Source of the DNA: V1-33 sp964523105
GTDB taxonomy: Bacteria; Verrucomicrobiota; Verrucomicrobiia; Verrucomicrobiales; V1-33
Length of the DNA: 64,000 nt
Assembly (NCBI GenBank): GCA_964523105.1
Contig: CAZFZN010000014.1
Span: 1-64,000 of the forward strand
Direction: 5' to 3'
Under the pieces are notes generated by a model. That model was given only the letters and a program-made list of their open reading frames with translations. It was not told the DNA's origin and did not search any database. Positions 26,195 to 36,600 of this stretch are shown piece after piece. Numbering within the stretch: the stretch's first letter is position 1; each line of letters begins with the position of its first letter. A program made the position numbers and the translations under genes.

Positions 26195-26920
26195 TCATTG
26201 TTTCGCCGGCTCCCCGGCTGCAGGCGGCACGGCCGGCGCCGCCTGCTTTTCGCGCCACGCCTTCAACTGCTCCTCCGCGTCCGCCGGCAGTTTTCCCTGA
26301 ACGAGCGTGCCCGAGGGTTTGCCGTCGAGAAAGAACTCCGCGCGCAGTCCTGACAGGGTGCTCTCCTCATAACGCGTGATGGTGGCGCCGCCGCCCGCGA
26401 TGCCGGTGCGCACCGTCTGCTCCGCCTGCGGCACGAACAGTTTCTCGGATTTCGCCTGACCGGATTTTCCCGCCGGTATCGCCGCCAGATTTGCCGCGCC
26501 GCAAACACTCGCGCCGGTCGGCGCAAAGACGATGTATTCCACCCGCACGCCGCTCAGCGGCTCCGCCGCCGTGTTCTTTACATTGATCTCGTACCAGCAG
26601 TCGTTGCCTTTGGTTTTGGCCGCGAAACCGTCGCCCTCCGCTTCGCGTGTCAGGTTCTTCTTCACCGTGGCCGCCACCTGCACCTTGAAGTGCTTGTGTG
26701 TCTTCGCCCATTCTGCGATCCATTTCCGGTCCTCCTCCGAAAGGGTTTTCAGCGGCACGTTGAACTTGCGGCCGTCCTCGCGCTTCAACTCCGCATGCGT
26801 CGCGGTGGCACCGGTGATCTCCGCTTTGATCTCTTCGCCTTTGGTGTTGCGAAAGGTGCGCATTTCCGCCGCGACCAGCGGCGGGCAAAGCAAGGCCATC
26901 AACAGCAGCGACGTTTTCAT
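26195..26920 (-). CDS. Exported SHD1-domain protein of unknown function
   Basis: The 241-residue protein has a signal peptide (SLLLMALLCPPLVAAE). An SHD1-like motif follows: MRTFRNTKGEEIKAEITGAT, LKREDGRKFNVPLKTLSEED, then RKWI. This short SH3-like module is frequent in Planctomycetes and Verrucomicrobiota secreted proteins. A beta-rich domain with two or three conserved-looking glycine turns fills the rest, and the C-terminus is Ala/Pro rich (APAVPPAAGEPAKQ). The ATG at 26920 was chosen over 26989 because of the signal peptide. It lies 39 bp upstream of the HTH-tubulin gene on the same strand and could share its transcript. Confidence 0.8.
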   Translation of the reverse strand: MKTSLLLMALLCPPLVAAEMRTFRNTKGEEIKAEITGATATHAELKREDGRKFNVPLKTLSEEDRKWIAEWAKTHKHFKVQVAATVKKNLTREAEGDGFAAKTKGNDCWYEINVKNTAAEPLSGVRVEYIVFAPTGASVCGAANLAAIPAGKSGQAKSEKLFVPQAEQTVRTGIAGGGATITRYEESTLSGLRAEFFLDGKPSGTLVQGKLPADAEEQLKAWREKQAAPAVPPAAGEPAKQ

Positions 26921-27049
26921 GCGCGGAGGATAGCACGGAGTGCCCGTCAAGTGCCAGCATGGATTTTGCGCGTCCGCGGCACGTGGCATTTGCGCGTCGA
27001 TGTGTCCTGACTATGCGCCCCGTGTTCCTCAACACCAACCCCACTCTGC

Positions 27050-29383
27050 ATGAACGAAGCCTACATCGGAAAAGTCGCCGCTGAACTCAAACTCCGTCCC
27101 GCCCAGGTCGCTGCCACCGCCGAACTGCTCGGCGAAGGCGGCACCGTCCCGTTCATCGCGCGCTACCGCAAAGAGGCCACGGGCGAACTCGACGAAGTCG
27201 CCATCACCGGCATCCGCGACCGCCTCCTCCAGCTCGCCGAACTCGACACCCGCCGCACCGCCATCGTGAAGAGCCTCGAGGAGCGAAATCTGATGACCGA
27301 CAAACTCCGCGAGCAGATCGCCAAAGCGGAAACCATGTCGCGCCTCGAGGATATTTTTGCGCCCTATCGTCCGAAGCGCCGCACGCGCGCGACCATCGCG
27401 AAGGAAAAGGGCCTTGAGCCGCTGGCTGACTGGATCACCGCGGAGCAAAACACGCCGGGCGTGGACGTCGCCGCTGAAGCCGCCAAATTCATCAAAACCG
27501 ACGTGGAGGATGAACTGAAAGTAAAAACCGCCGACGAAGCCCTCGCCGGTGCGCGCGACATCATCGCCGAGCGCATGAGCGACGATGCCGCCGTCCGCGC
27601 CGCCGTGCGGAAGCTTTACGAGGAGGACGCCACCATCACCAGCAAGGTGCTCACGGGCAAAGACACGGACCAGGAAGCCGCGAAATTCCGGGATTACTTT
27701 GAATGGACCGAACCGCTGGCCAAAGTCCCCAGCCACCGCCTTCTGGCCATGCGCCGCGGCGAAAAGGAGGGCTTTCTCATGCTGCGCGTCACCATTCCCG
27801 AGGACAAAGGCTTCGACACTGCAAAGCGCCTCTTTGTCAGCGGCCGCGGCCCTGCCGCCGAACAGCTGAACCTCGCCGTGGTGGACGGCTGCAAGCGCCT
27901 GCTCTTCCCCGGCATGGAGACGGAAGTGCGCCTCTCCTCCAAAAAGAAAGCCGACGCCGAGGCCATCAAAGTTTTCGCCGACAACATCCGCGAACTCCTC
28001 CTCGCCGCGCCGCTGGGGCAAAAGCGCACCCTCGCCATCGATCCCGGCTTCCGCACCGGCTGCAAAACCGTCGTGCTCGACGCTCAGGGCAAGCTGCTGC
28101 ACAACGACGTGATCTATCCCACCGCCGGCAGCCAGACGCAACTGGTGGAAGCCGCGCGCACGGTCCTGACATTGATCGAGCGTCACAAAATTGAAGCCAT
28201 CGCCATCGGCAACGGCACCGCCAGCCGCGAGACGGAAGCCTTCATCCGCAAGCTCAAGCTGCCCGCGAGCATTCAGGTCGTGGTCGTCAACGAAAGCGGC
28301 GCCAGCATTTACTCCGCCAGTGATGCGGCCCGCGAGGAATTCCCCAACGAAGACATCACCGTGCGCGGCGCCGTCAGCATCGGCCGCCGCCTCATGGACC
28401 CGCTCGCGGAACTGGTGAAGATCGATCCCAAGAGCATCGGCGTCGGGCAGTATCAGCACGACGTGGATCAATACGCGCTCAAGGCCTCGCTCGACGACTG
28501 CGTGCAGAGCTGCGTGAACGGTGTCGGCGTGGAAGTGAACACTGCGAGCAAGCAGCTCCTTAGCTATGTCGCCGGGCTCAACAGCAGCATCGCCGAAAAT
28601 ATCGTCGCCTTCCGCAACGAAAACGGCGCCTTCACCAGCCGCGCGCAGTTGAAGAAAGTCCCGCGCCTCGGCGACAAAGCCTTCGAGCAGGCCGCCGGCT
28701 TCCTGCGCATCCGCGATGCGAAGCACCCGCTAGATGCCAGCGCCGTGCATCCCGAACGCTATGCGCTGGTTGAAAAAATGGCGGCCGATGCCGGCTGCAC
28801 TGTGCAGGAACTCATGACCAATGAGTCGAAGCGAAAAGGAATCGATCTCAAGAAATACGTCAGCGCCGATGTCGGCCTGCCCACCCTGCAGGACATCATG
28901 TCCGAGTTGTCGAAGCCCGGCCGCGATCCGCGCAAGCAGTTCGAAGCGTTCGCCTTCGTCGAAGGCGTGGAAAAGCCCGAAGACCTCACTGTCGGCATGA
29001 AACTCCCCGGCATCGTCACCAACGTCACCGCCTTCGGCGCGTTCGTCGATGTCGGCGTCCACCAGGACGGGCTGGTTCACGTGAGCCAGCTCGCCGACCA
29101 CTTCATCAAGGACCCCAACGAAGTCGTCAAAGTCGGCCAGAAAGTCCAGGTCACCGTCACCGAGGTGGATCTGCCAAGACAGCGCATCGCGCTCAGCATG
29201 AAGTCCAAGCCTGACTTTGAAAAGAAAGAGCGCAAAGCCGGAAATCAGCCCGGCGACGGCCGCCAGCAATTCGTTCAGCGCACTCCCGGCCAGGATCGCG
29301 ACCGCAAAACCCAAACCGGCGGCGGCATGGGCAATCCCTTCGGCGGCGACTGGTTCAGTCAGGCGCAGCAGAAACGAAGGTAA
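27050..29383 (+). CDS. tex: Tex-family transcription accessory/RNA-binding protein
   Basis: The 777-residue protein has the usual Tex layout. The N-terminal helical region contains the phrase GGTVPFIARYRKEATGELDE, then a linker with YRPKRRTRATIAKEKGLEPL. A YqgF-like RNase H fold follows (LAIDPGFRTGCKTVVLD, IGNGTASRETE), with helix-hairpin-helix segments (SFNxxNGAF-like FRNENGAFTSRAQL). A C-terminal S1 domain reads GIVTNVTAFGAFVDVGVHQD. Tex proteins bind nucleic acid and influence transcription and antibiotic tolerance in several bacteria. It has a low-complexity Gln/Gly tail. Length and domain order are typical. Confidence 0.96.
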   Translation: MNEAYIGKVAAELKLRPAQVAATAELLGEGGTVPFIARYRKEATGELDEVAITGIRDRLLQLAELDTRRTAIVKSLEERNLMTDKLREQIAKAETMSRLEDIFAPYRPKRRTRATIAKEKGLEPLADWITAEQNTPGVDVAAEAAKFIKTDVEDELKVKTADEALAGARDIIAERMSDDAAVRAAVRKLYEEDATITSKVLTGKDTDQEAAKFRDYFEWTEPLAKVPSHRLLAMRRGEKEGFLMLRVTIPEDKGFDTAKRLFVSGRGPAAEQLNLAVVDGCKRLLFPGMETEVRLSSKKKADAEAIKVFADNIRELLLAAPLGQKRTLAIDPGFRTGCKTVVLDAQGKLLHNDVIYPTAGSQTQLVEAARTVLTLIERHKIEAIAIGNGTASRETEAFIRKLKLPASIQVVVVNESGASIYSASDAAREEFPNEDITVRGAVSIGRRLMDPLAELVKIDPKSIGVGQYQHDVDQYALKASLDDCVQSCVNGVGVEVNTASKQLLSYVAGLNSSIAENIVAFRNENGAFTSRAQLKKVPRLGDKAFEQAAGFLRIRDAKHPLDASAVHPERYALVEKMAADAGCTVQELMTNESKRKGIDLKKYVSADVGLPTLQDIMSELSKPGRDPRKQFEAFAFVEGVEKPEDLTVGMKLPGIVTNVTAFGAFVDVGVHQDGLVHVSQLADHFIKDPNEVVKVGQKVQVTVTEVDLPRQRIALSMKSKPDFEKKERKAGNQPGDGRQQFVQRTPGQDRDRKTQTGGGMGNPFGGDWFSQAQQKRR

Positions 29384-29645
29384 CAGCCCGCCGGACCTGG
29401 CTGAGGTCCTGCAGGTACGGAGAACGATGCATGCGTCGGGAACGCCCGGGAGTATCATGGCAGGGTGCGGCCCCCGCGACCATGTGCAGAGGGTGGATGC
29501 CAAGGCGATGGGCGGTATCGCATACCGGGGATTCTGTCGGTGCCGGGCGCTTGCCCGCGGGATCATCGCTTGAGCGTGAGTGGAGCACAATTTTGGCTTA
29601 CGTCCTGTTGCAGAGGCCAAACCAGGCCCCTACGCAACTCCTCCC
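29384..29645. other. Noncoding spacer between tex and transaldolase
   Basis: This 262-bp spacer holds only short overlapping open frames on both strands, without start signals or domain character. No convincing terminator, tRNA or riboswitch fold was seen. It may contain the transaldolase promoter. Confidence 0.4.
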
Positions 29646-30602
29646 ATGAGCCAGCTCGACCAACTCAAAACCATGACCACCGTGGTCGCCGACACCGGCG
29701 ACTTCGAATCCATGCGCGCCTACACGCCGCAGGATGCCACGACCAATCCTTCGCTCATTCTTCAGGCGGTGGAGAAGCCGCAGTACCGTCCGCTGCTGGA
29801 TCAGGCGATCGCGCTGCACAAAGGCGGCAGTCTCAGCGGCAAGGCGCAGTTGGAGGCGATCATGGACAGCCTGCTCATTTTATTCGGCCGTGAGATTCTC
29901 ACCATCGTGCCTGGCCGTGTGAGCACCGAAGTGGATGCGAGACTTTCCTTCGACACCGAAGGCACGCTGGCCAAGGCGCGGCATCTCATCGAACTGTATG
30001 AAGCTGCCGGCACGTCGCGGGAGCGCATCCTCATCAAAATCGCCTCCACATGGGAAGGCATCAAGGCCGCGGAGATTCTTCAGAAGGAGGGGATCAACTG
30101 CAATCTCACGCTGCTCTTCTCACTGCCGCAGGCGGTGGCCTGCGCGGACGCGGGCGTGAAACTCATTTCCCCGTTCGTGGGCCGTATTCTCGACTGGTAC
30201 AAAGCTGCCACGAAGAAGGATTACGCACCTGCTGAAGATCCGGGCGTCGTTTCCGTGACGGGCATCTATCATTACTACAAGAAGCACGGTCATCGCACGG
30301 AGGTGATGGGCGCGAGCTTCCGCAACAAAGGCGAGATCACCGAACTCGCCGGCTGCGATCTGCTCACCATTTCCCCCGCGCTGCTCGGCGAACTCCAGGC
30401 CAGCAGCGATCCGCTGCCGCGCAAGCTGGATGCCGCCGCCTCCGCCGGCATGGACATTCCGCGCCGGGTCTATGACGAAAAGACCTTCCGCTTCGAGCTT
30501 AACGAGGACGCCATGGCCACGGAAAAGACCGCGGAGGGGATTCGCAAGTTCTCCGCGGACATCGTGAAGCTGGAGAAGCTCGTCGCCGCGGCGATTGCCT
30601 GA
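29646..30602 (+). CDS. tal: Transaldolase
   Basis: The 318-residue enzyme moves a dihydroxyacetone unit between sugar phosphates in the pentose phosphate pathway. The N-terminal DATTNPSLIL motif and the Schiff-base Lys131 in RILIKIASTWEGI match the classical TalB subfamily (316-317 residues). Other family phrases are NCNLTLLFSLPQAVACADA and LISPFVGRILDWYK. The ATG at 29646 gives the family length; the frame stays open to 29580 without homology. It is convergent with the giant repeat gene. Confidence 0.96.
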   Translation: MSQLDQLKTMTTVVADTGDFESMRAYTPQDATTNPSLILQAVEKPQYRPLLDQAIALHKGGSLSGKAQLEAIMDSLLILFGREILTIVPGRVSTEVDARLSFDTEGTLAKARHLIELYEAAGTSRERILIKIASTWEGIKAAEILQKEGINCNLTLLFSLPQAVACADAGVKLISPFVGRILDWYKAATKKDYAPAEDPGVVSVTGIYHYYKKHGHRTEVMGASFRNKGEITELAGCDLLTISPALLGELQASSDPLPRKLDAAASAGMDIPRRVYDEKTFRFELNEDAMATEKTAEGIRKFSADIVKLEKLVAAAIA

Positions 30603-30654
30603 CCGGATCCGTCCGCGCTCGCCGTGGACGCGCAGTTCCCGGAACGCTCCTGCG

Positions 30655-33600
30655 TTACGGCAGATCGTAATGATAGAGTGCGGACGTGCCGTCGCTGAAA
30701 CCGAGGAGCACCAGCAGACGTCCGTCATCGCTGAATGGCGTACGGCCTGACGTTTGTGCAGCGGGCAGGGTGAGAGCGGAGACGATGCGGGTGTCCCCAG
30801 GGGCGAGGGTGAATTCGGCGCCTTCGCGCAGGGCGAGCGCAAGACTGCCGGCGGCGCTGCGGACCCAGAGGCCGCGGTCGTTGGCGGCGGTGACACCGGT
30901 GGCGGCGCTTTGTGTGAGGGTGGCGGTGAAGGCTTCGCCGCCGTCGCTGGCGATGCAGGGCGCATCGAAGCTGGTGAAGGTGCCGGTCCCGGCGCCAGGG
31001 GCGATGCTGCCTTTGCGCGCCACGATCGTGAGTGCGCCGCCGGTGAAGGGCGAGCGTGTCCAAATGCCGGCGTTGTTGGCGGACGCGACACCGCCGCCGT
31101 TGCGCAGATTGGCGCGGAAGGTGTAATGGCCCTCACGGTTCACCACGGCGGGATTGGCGATCTGATTGAAGAGTCCGCCGGCGGGAACGCCAGGGGCCTG
31201 AGATCCTTCGCGCGCGGCGAGGGCGACGCTGCCGTTCTCGAGAATCCAGATGCCGGTGTCAGAGCTGGTGGTGACGCCGCCGCCGGTGGTGGCGAGCGTG
31301 CTGCGGAAAGAGAGCGCCGCGCCGAGTGATGGCTGCTGCGGCTGATTGAACAGCGCACCCGCGGGCGTGCCAGGAGCCTGATCGCCGCCGCGGGCGACGA
31401 GTCCGAATTGCAACGGATCCCACAGCCAGAGGCCATAACGGTTTGCGGTGGTGACGCTGCCCGCCGTTTTCATGGCGGCGGAAAAGGCGATCTGGCCGGC
31501 GCCATTGGAGCGCAGCGCGGCGGTGGTGAGCGTGTCGAAGACTCCGCCGCCTCCGCCGGGAGCGGCATCATTCTCACGAAAGATGAGCCGCACTGGTGAG
31601 CCGAAGGTGCCCCAGATGCCGGTGTCATTGGCGGAGGTGATGCCGAGGGAGGAACTCGTGCGCACACTGGCGGCGAAAGCGAAGTTGCCGCCCGCCTCCA
31701 GCGTCGCCACGGCGGAGAGCACATTGAAGCGCGCCGCCGCCGGCAGTGAGGGCACGGACTGGTATTCGCGTGCGAGGAGTGCCGTGCCACTGCTGCCGCG
31801 CAGCCAGTAGCCGAGATCACTGGAAGCGGTGACCCCGGCGGTGCCGGCGAGCATTTTTCCCAGGAAGAGCAGTTCCCCGTCGCCCGCCGCCCATGGCCCC
31901 GTGCTCACGGCATCGAAGACCGCACCGCTCACACCGGGCACGCTGCCGCCCTGCACAGCCACGGGTTCCAGGCCGGCGCCGCCTTCCGTCCAAATCCCGG
32001 TGAGTGCCCCCGCGGTGGCGCGGAAGGTGGCGCGTCCCGCAGCATCACTGACGAAGTCCGGCTGAATCACGGAAACCGCCGCCCCGCCGGCCCCGGGCAG
32101 GATGTGTCCGGTGCGTGCGACCAATTGCCACGGACCGGACGGGGCGACGGTCAGCGTGACAGTGGCAGGCGCGGAAGTGAGCGTGCCGTCGCTGACGGTA
32201 AAAGTGAACGATTCCACGCCGCTCCATGCGAGGTTTGGAGTGTAAACGAGGTCCGCTCCCGTGCCGCTGAGAATGCCGAAGGCCGGTGCGGAGTCGATCT
32301 CAAAGGTGAGTGCCCCGCCTTCCACATCGCTGCCCGTGAGCGTGAAGCTGAGCGGCGCTCCGACTTCTGTGTTCACTGCGAGTGCATGCGCCACCGGCGC
32401 GTCATTCACCGGTGTGATCTCCAGAGTAACGGCGACGGGCGGCGAGGTCTCCGCCGCGTCGCTGACGGTGAAGGAAAAACTGTCCAGCCCGTTCCAGTTC
32501 CCATCCGGGGTGTAGATCAGGTTCGGCGCAGTGCCCGAGAGGTTGCCGTGCGCCGGCGGAAGCGTGATCGCGAACGTGAGCACATCGCCGTCGGCGTCGG
32601 CTGCTGTGAGGGTCACCGGCAGCGCGGAGTCCTCGGTGCCGGTGACAGCCTGAGCGGTGGCCACCGGTTGATCATTCACCGGCGTGACGGCGATACTGAT
32701 CCCGGCGGGTTCGGAGACTGCCGGACCGTCGGTGACGGCATAGGTGAAGGTGTCCGCGCCGTGCCAGTCGGCGTCCGGCGTGTAGGTGAGTTCAGGCGGG
32801 GTGCCGCTGAGCGTGCCGTGTGCCGGCAGAGACACTATTATATAAGAGAGAGCGTCTCCATCGGCGTCGCTGCCGGTGAGCGTCACCGTGAGCGCGTTGT
32901 CCTCAGCGGTGGTCAGCGTCTGTGCGGAGGCCAGCGGCGCATCGTTCGCCGCGGCGATGGTGATGCTGACAATGGCAGCCGTGGAAGCAGCGGAACTGTC
33001 GGCGACGGTGAAGGCGAAACTGTCCGCGCCATGCCAGTCGGCATCCGGCGTGTAGGTGAGATTTGGCGCGGTGCCGGAGAGCGCGCCGTGAGCGGGCGGC
33101 ACGGTCACGGCGAAGGTGAGCGCATCGCCATCGGCGTCACTGCCGCTCAGGAATACCGGCAGCGGCGCATCCTCCTGACCGGTCGCAGTTGCTGCGGCGG
33201 CGAGCGGCGCATCGTTCACCGGGAGCACAGAAACGGTGATGAGCGCAGTCTCAGAAGTCGCGGTTCCGTCGCTGACTGTGAACTCGATGGCATCGCTGCC
33301 ATGCCAGTCGGCATCCGGAATGTAGGTGAGGTTCGGCGCAGTGCCACTCAGCGTGCCGTGTGCGGGTGGCGTGGCCACGGTAAAGGTGAGGGTATCACCG
33401 TCGGGATCGCTGCCGGTGAGCACGACCGGCAGGGGGGAGTCTTCGTCGGTGGTGAGCGATTGCGCCGCGGCGAGCGGCGCGTCATTCACTGACGTGGCCG
33501 TAATGGCGACGCTGGCTGGTGTGCTGGTGAGTTCGCCGTCGCTGACTGTGAAGGTGAACTCATCCGCGCCGTGGTAGTTTGCCTCCGGCGTGTAGATCAA

Positions 33601-36600
33601 GTCCGGCACCGTGCCGCTGAGCGTGCCATGTGCCGGCGGCGTGACGATGGTGAAGGTGAGCGCTGAGTTCTCCTGATCAGAGCCGGTGAGGGTGAGGCTG
33701 ACGACCGTGTCCTCGTCGGTGGTGATCGTCCGGGCAGCGGCTAGCGGTGCGTCGTTCACCGGTGCGATGGTGATGACGACGCCGGCCGGAGCGGAGGTTG
33801 CCGTGCCGTCGTTGAGCGTGAAGCTAAAGGCGTCACTGCCGTGGTAGTTCGCCTCCGGCGTATAAGTCAGGTGGGGAGCGGTGCCGGAGAGCGTGCCATG
33901 GGCCGGAGGCACGGTGACCGTGAAAGTCAGGGTATCACCGTCGGCATCAGTGCCTGCAAGAGCGAGCGGCAATGGCGTGTCCTCGCCGGTGGCAAGCGTT
34001 TGCGGTGCAGCGACCGGGGCGTCATTCACCGGCGTGATCTCGAGAGTAACGGCCGCGGGAATGGAGGCCGCCGTTCCGTCGCTGGCGGTGAAGGAGAAAC
34101 TGTCGCTGCCGTGCCAGTTGGCGTCCGGGGTGTAGATCAGATTCGGCGCAGTGCCCGAGAGGGTTCCGTGCGCCGGCGGAAGCGTAATCGAGAAAGTCAG
34201 GGAAGCACTGTCGATATCGGCGCCGACGAGTGTGAATTCCGCCGCGGCATCCTCGGCTCCGCTGACGGACTGCGCGATGGCGACCGGCGCGTCGTTCACG
34301 GGAGTGACGGAGAGGGTGACGGTCGCCGGATCGGAAACTGCAGGCCCGTCCGTCACCGCGAAGGTGAAGGAATCCGCGCCATACCAGTCCGCGTCCGGCG
34401 TGTACATGAGATCCGGAAGCGTCCCGCTCAAAGTGCCATGAGCCGGCAGCGTCAGAACAACCGCGCTCAGAGCATCGCCATCCGCATCAGAGCCGGTGAG
34501 GGTGAGATTTACCACAGTGTCCTCGGCAGTCTCGACCGCGAGGGGGGCAGCGACGGGTCTTTCATTCACCGGCAGGACGGTAATGGTGACTACAGCCGGG
34601 GCAGAAGTGGCGCTGCCGTCGGAACTGGTGAATTCAAACGTGTCCGTGCCGTGCCAGTCCGCCTGCGGCGTGTAGGTCAGCGCCGGAGAGGTACCGCTCA
34701 AGGTGCCGTGCGCCGGCGGCGTGGTCACGGTGAAGGTCAGGGCATCCCCATCCGCGTCGCTCCCGCTCAGCATGAGATTGACCAGCGTATCCTCTTCCGT
34801 CACGGCACTGCCGGCGGTGGCCAGCGGCGCGTCATTGACCGGCGCCACTGCAATCGTCACCGCAGCGGGAGCCGAGAGGGCGGTGCCGTCGCCGGTCACG
34901 AAACTGAATTGGTCGCTGCCGTTCCAGTCAGGGTCTGGAGTGTAGGTCAATTCCGGCGCGGTGCCGTTGAGTGTGCCGTGTGCAGGCGGCAGCGTGACGG
35001 TGTAACTCACCGGGTCACCATCGGGATCACTCCCCGCGAGTGTAATCGCCAGCGGCGCATCCTCATCCGTCGCCACGGAGGCGGCCGCAGCCAGCGGCAC
35101 ATCGTTTGCCGGAAGCACCGTGATGGAAATCACTGCCGGCAGCGACGCGGCTTCAGCATCCGAAGCTGTGAAAGCAAAACTGTCCGCGCCGTTCCAGTCC
35201 GCCTCCGGTGTGTAAACAAGATCCGGCGCCGTACCGCTCAGAGTGCCGTGCACCGGCGGTGTGGTGATGTCGAAGGCGAGCGCATCGCCGTCCGCATCCG
35301 AGCTGCTCAGCGTCAGTGGAAGGGCCGTGTCCTCACCGGTCGTTAGTAGCTGTGCGGCGGCGAGCGGCGCATCATTCACCGGCGTCACTTCCATGCTGAA
35401 AACCGCAGGAGCGCTGTTCGTAATGCCGTCGCTGACAGTGAAGGTAAAACTGTCGTTCCCGTACCAGTCGGGCGACGGCGTGTAGGTCAGGTTTGGTGCA
35501 ATGCCCGAGAGCGTTCCATTTACGGGCGGAACGGTGACCGAGAACGATAATGCGTCGCCATCGGCATCGCTTCCGGCGAGTGTTAGCGGCGTGGCGGCAT
35601 CCTCTGCAGTGGAGGCACTGCCGGCGGCGGCGACCGGGGAATCATTAACCGGTTCCACGGTGATGCTGACCACCGCCGGGGTCGGAGCCGCAACACCGTC
35701 GGACACCGTAAACCCAAAACTGTCCGTGCCGTGCCAGTTCGCCTCCGGCGTGTAGATCAAGTCCGGCGCCGCGCCGCTCAGAGTGCCGTGCGCAGGCAGC
35801 GAGGCGACGGCGAAAATGAGCGGATCATCCTCCGCATCGGCGCCTGCGAGCGTGATGGGCAGCGGGGAGTCTTCCTCCGCTGTCAAAACCTGTGCCGCGG
35901 CCACGGGCGCGTCATTCACGGAAGCAACGGCGATGCTTACCACGGCCGGGACGCTGTTGCCGATGCCGTCGCTGGCCACAAAGGTGAAGCTGTCACTGCC
36001 ATAATAATCACTGGCAGGTGTATAAGTGAGATGCGGCGCCGTCCCGCTCAGAGTTCCGTGTTCCGGAGGACTCTGGACCGTCCAGCCAAGTGAATCGCCG
36101 TCCGCATCACTGGCCGTGAGTGTCAGGGAGAGGGGGGCATCTTCATCCGTGGCAACTGACTGTGGCGAAGCGACCGGGACATCATTCACCTGAGTGATCT
36201 CGAGGGTAACGGCGGCAGGCGGCGAAGTCTCCGTGCCGTCGCTGGCGGTAAAGGAGAAACTGTCGCTGCCGTGCCAGTCGGCGTCCGGCGTATAAGTCAG
36301 GTTCGGCGCGGTGCCCGAAAGCGTGCCGTGCTGCGGCGCGAGCGTTATGGTGAAGGTCAAGGCGTCGCCATCGGCGTCAGTGGCTGTGAGCGTGACCGGG
36401 AGCGCGGCATCCTCTGTCCCCTGAAACGCAAGGGAGGAGGCCACGGGCGCGTCGTTGACTGAAGTAACAGTCAGCGCGACCATGGCCGGTTCGGAAACCG
36501 CCGGGCCGTCAGTGACGGCGAAGGTGAAGCTGTCGCTGCCGTGCCAGTTTGTATCCGGCGTGTAGATGAGATCGGGCAGCGTGCCGGTCAGGGTGCCGTG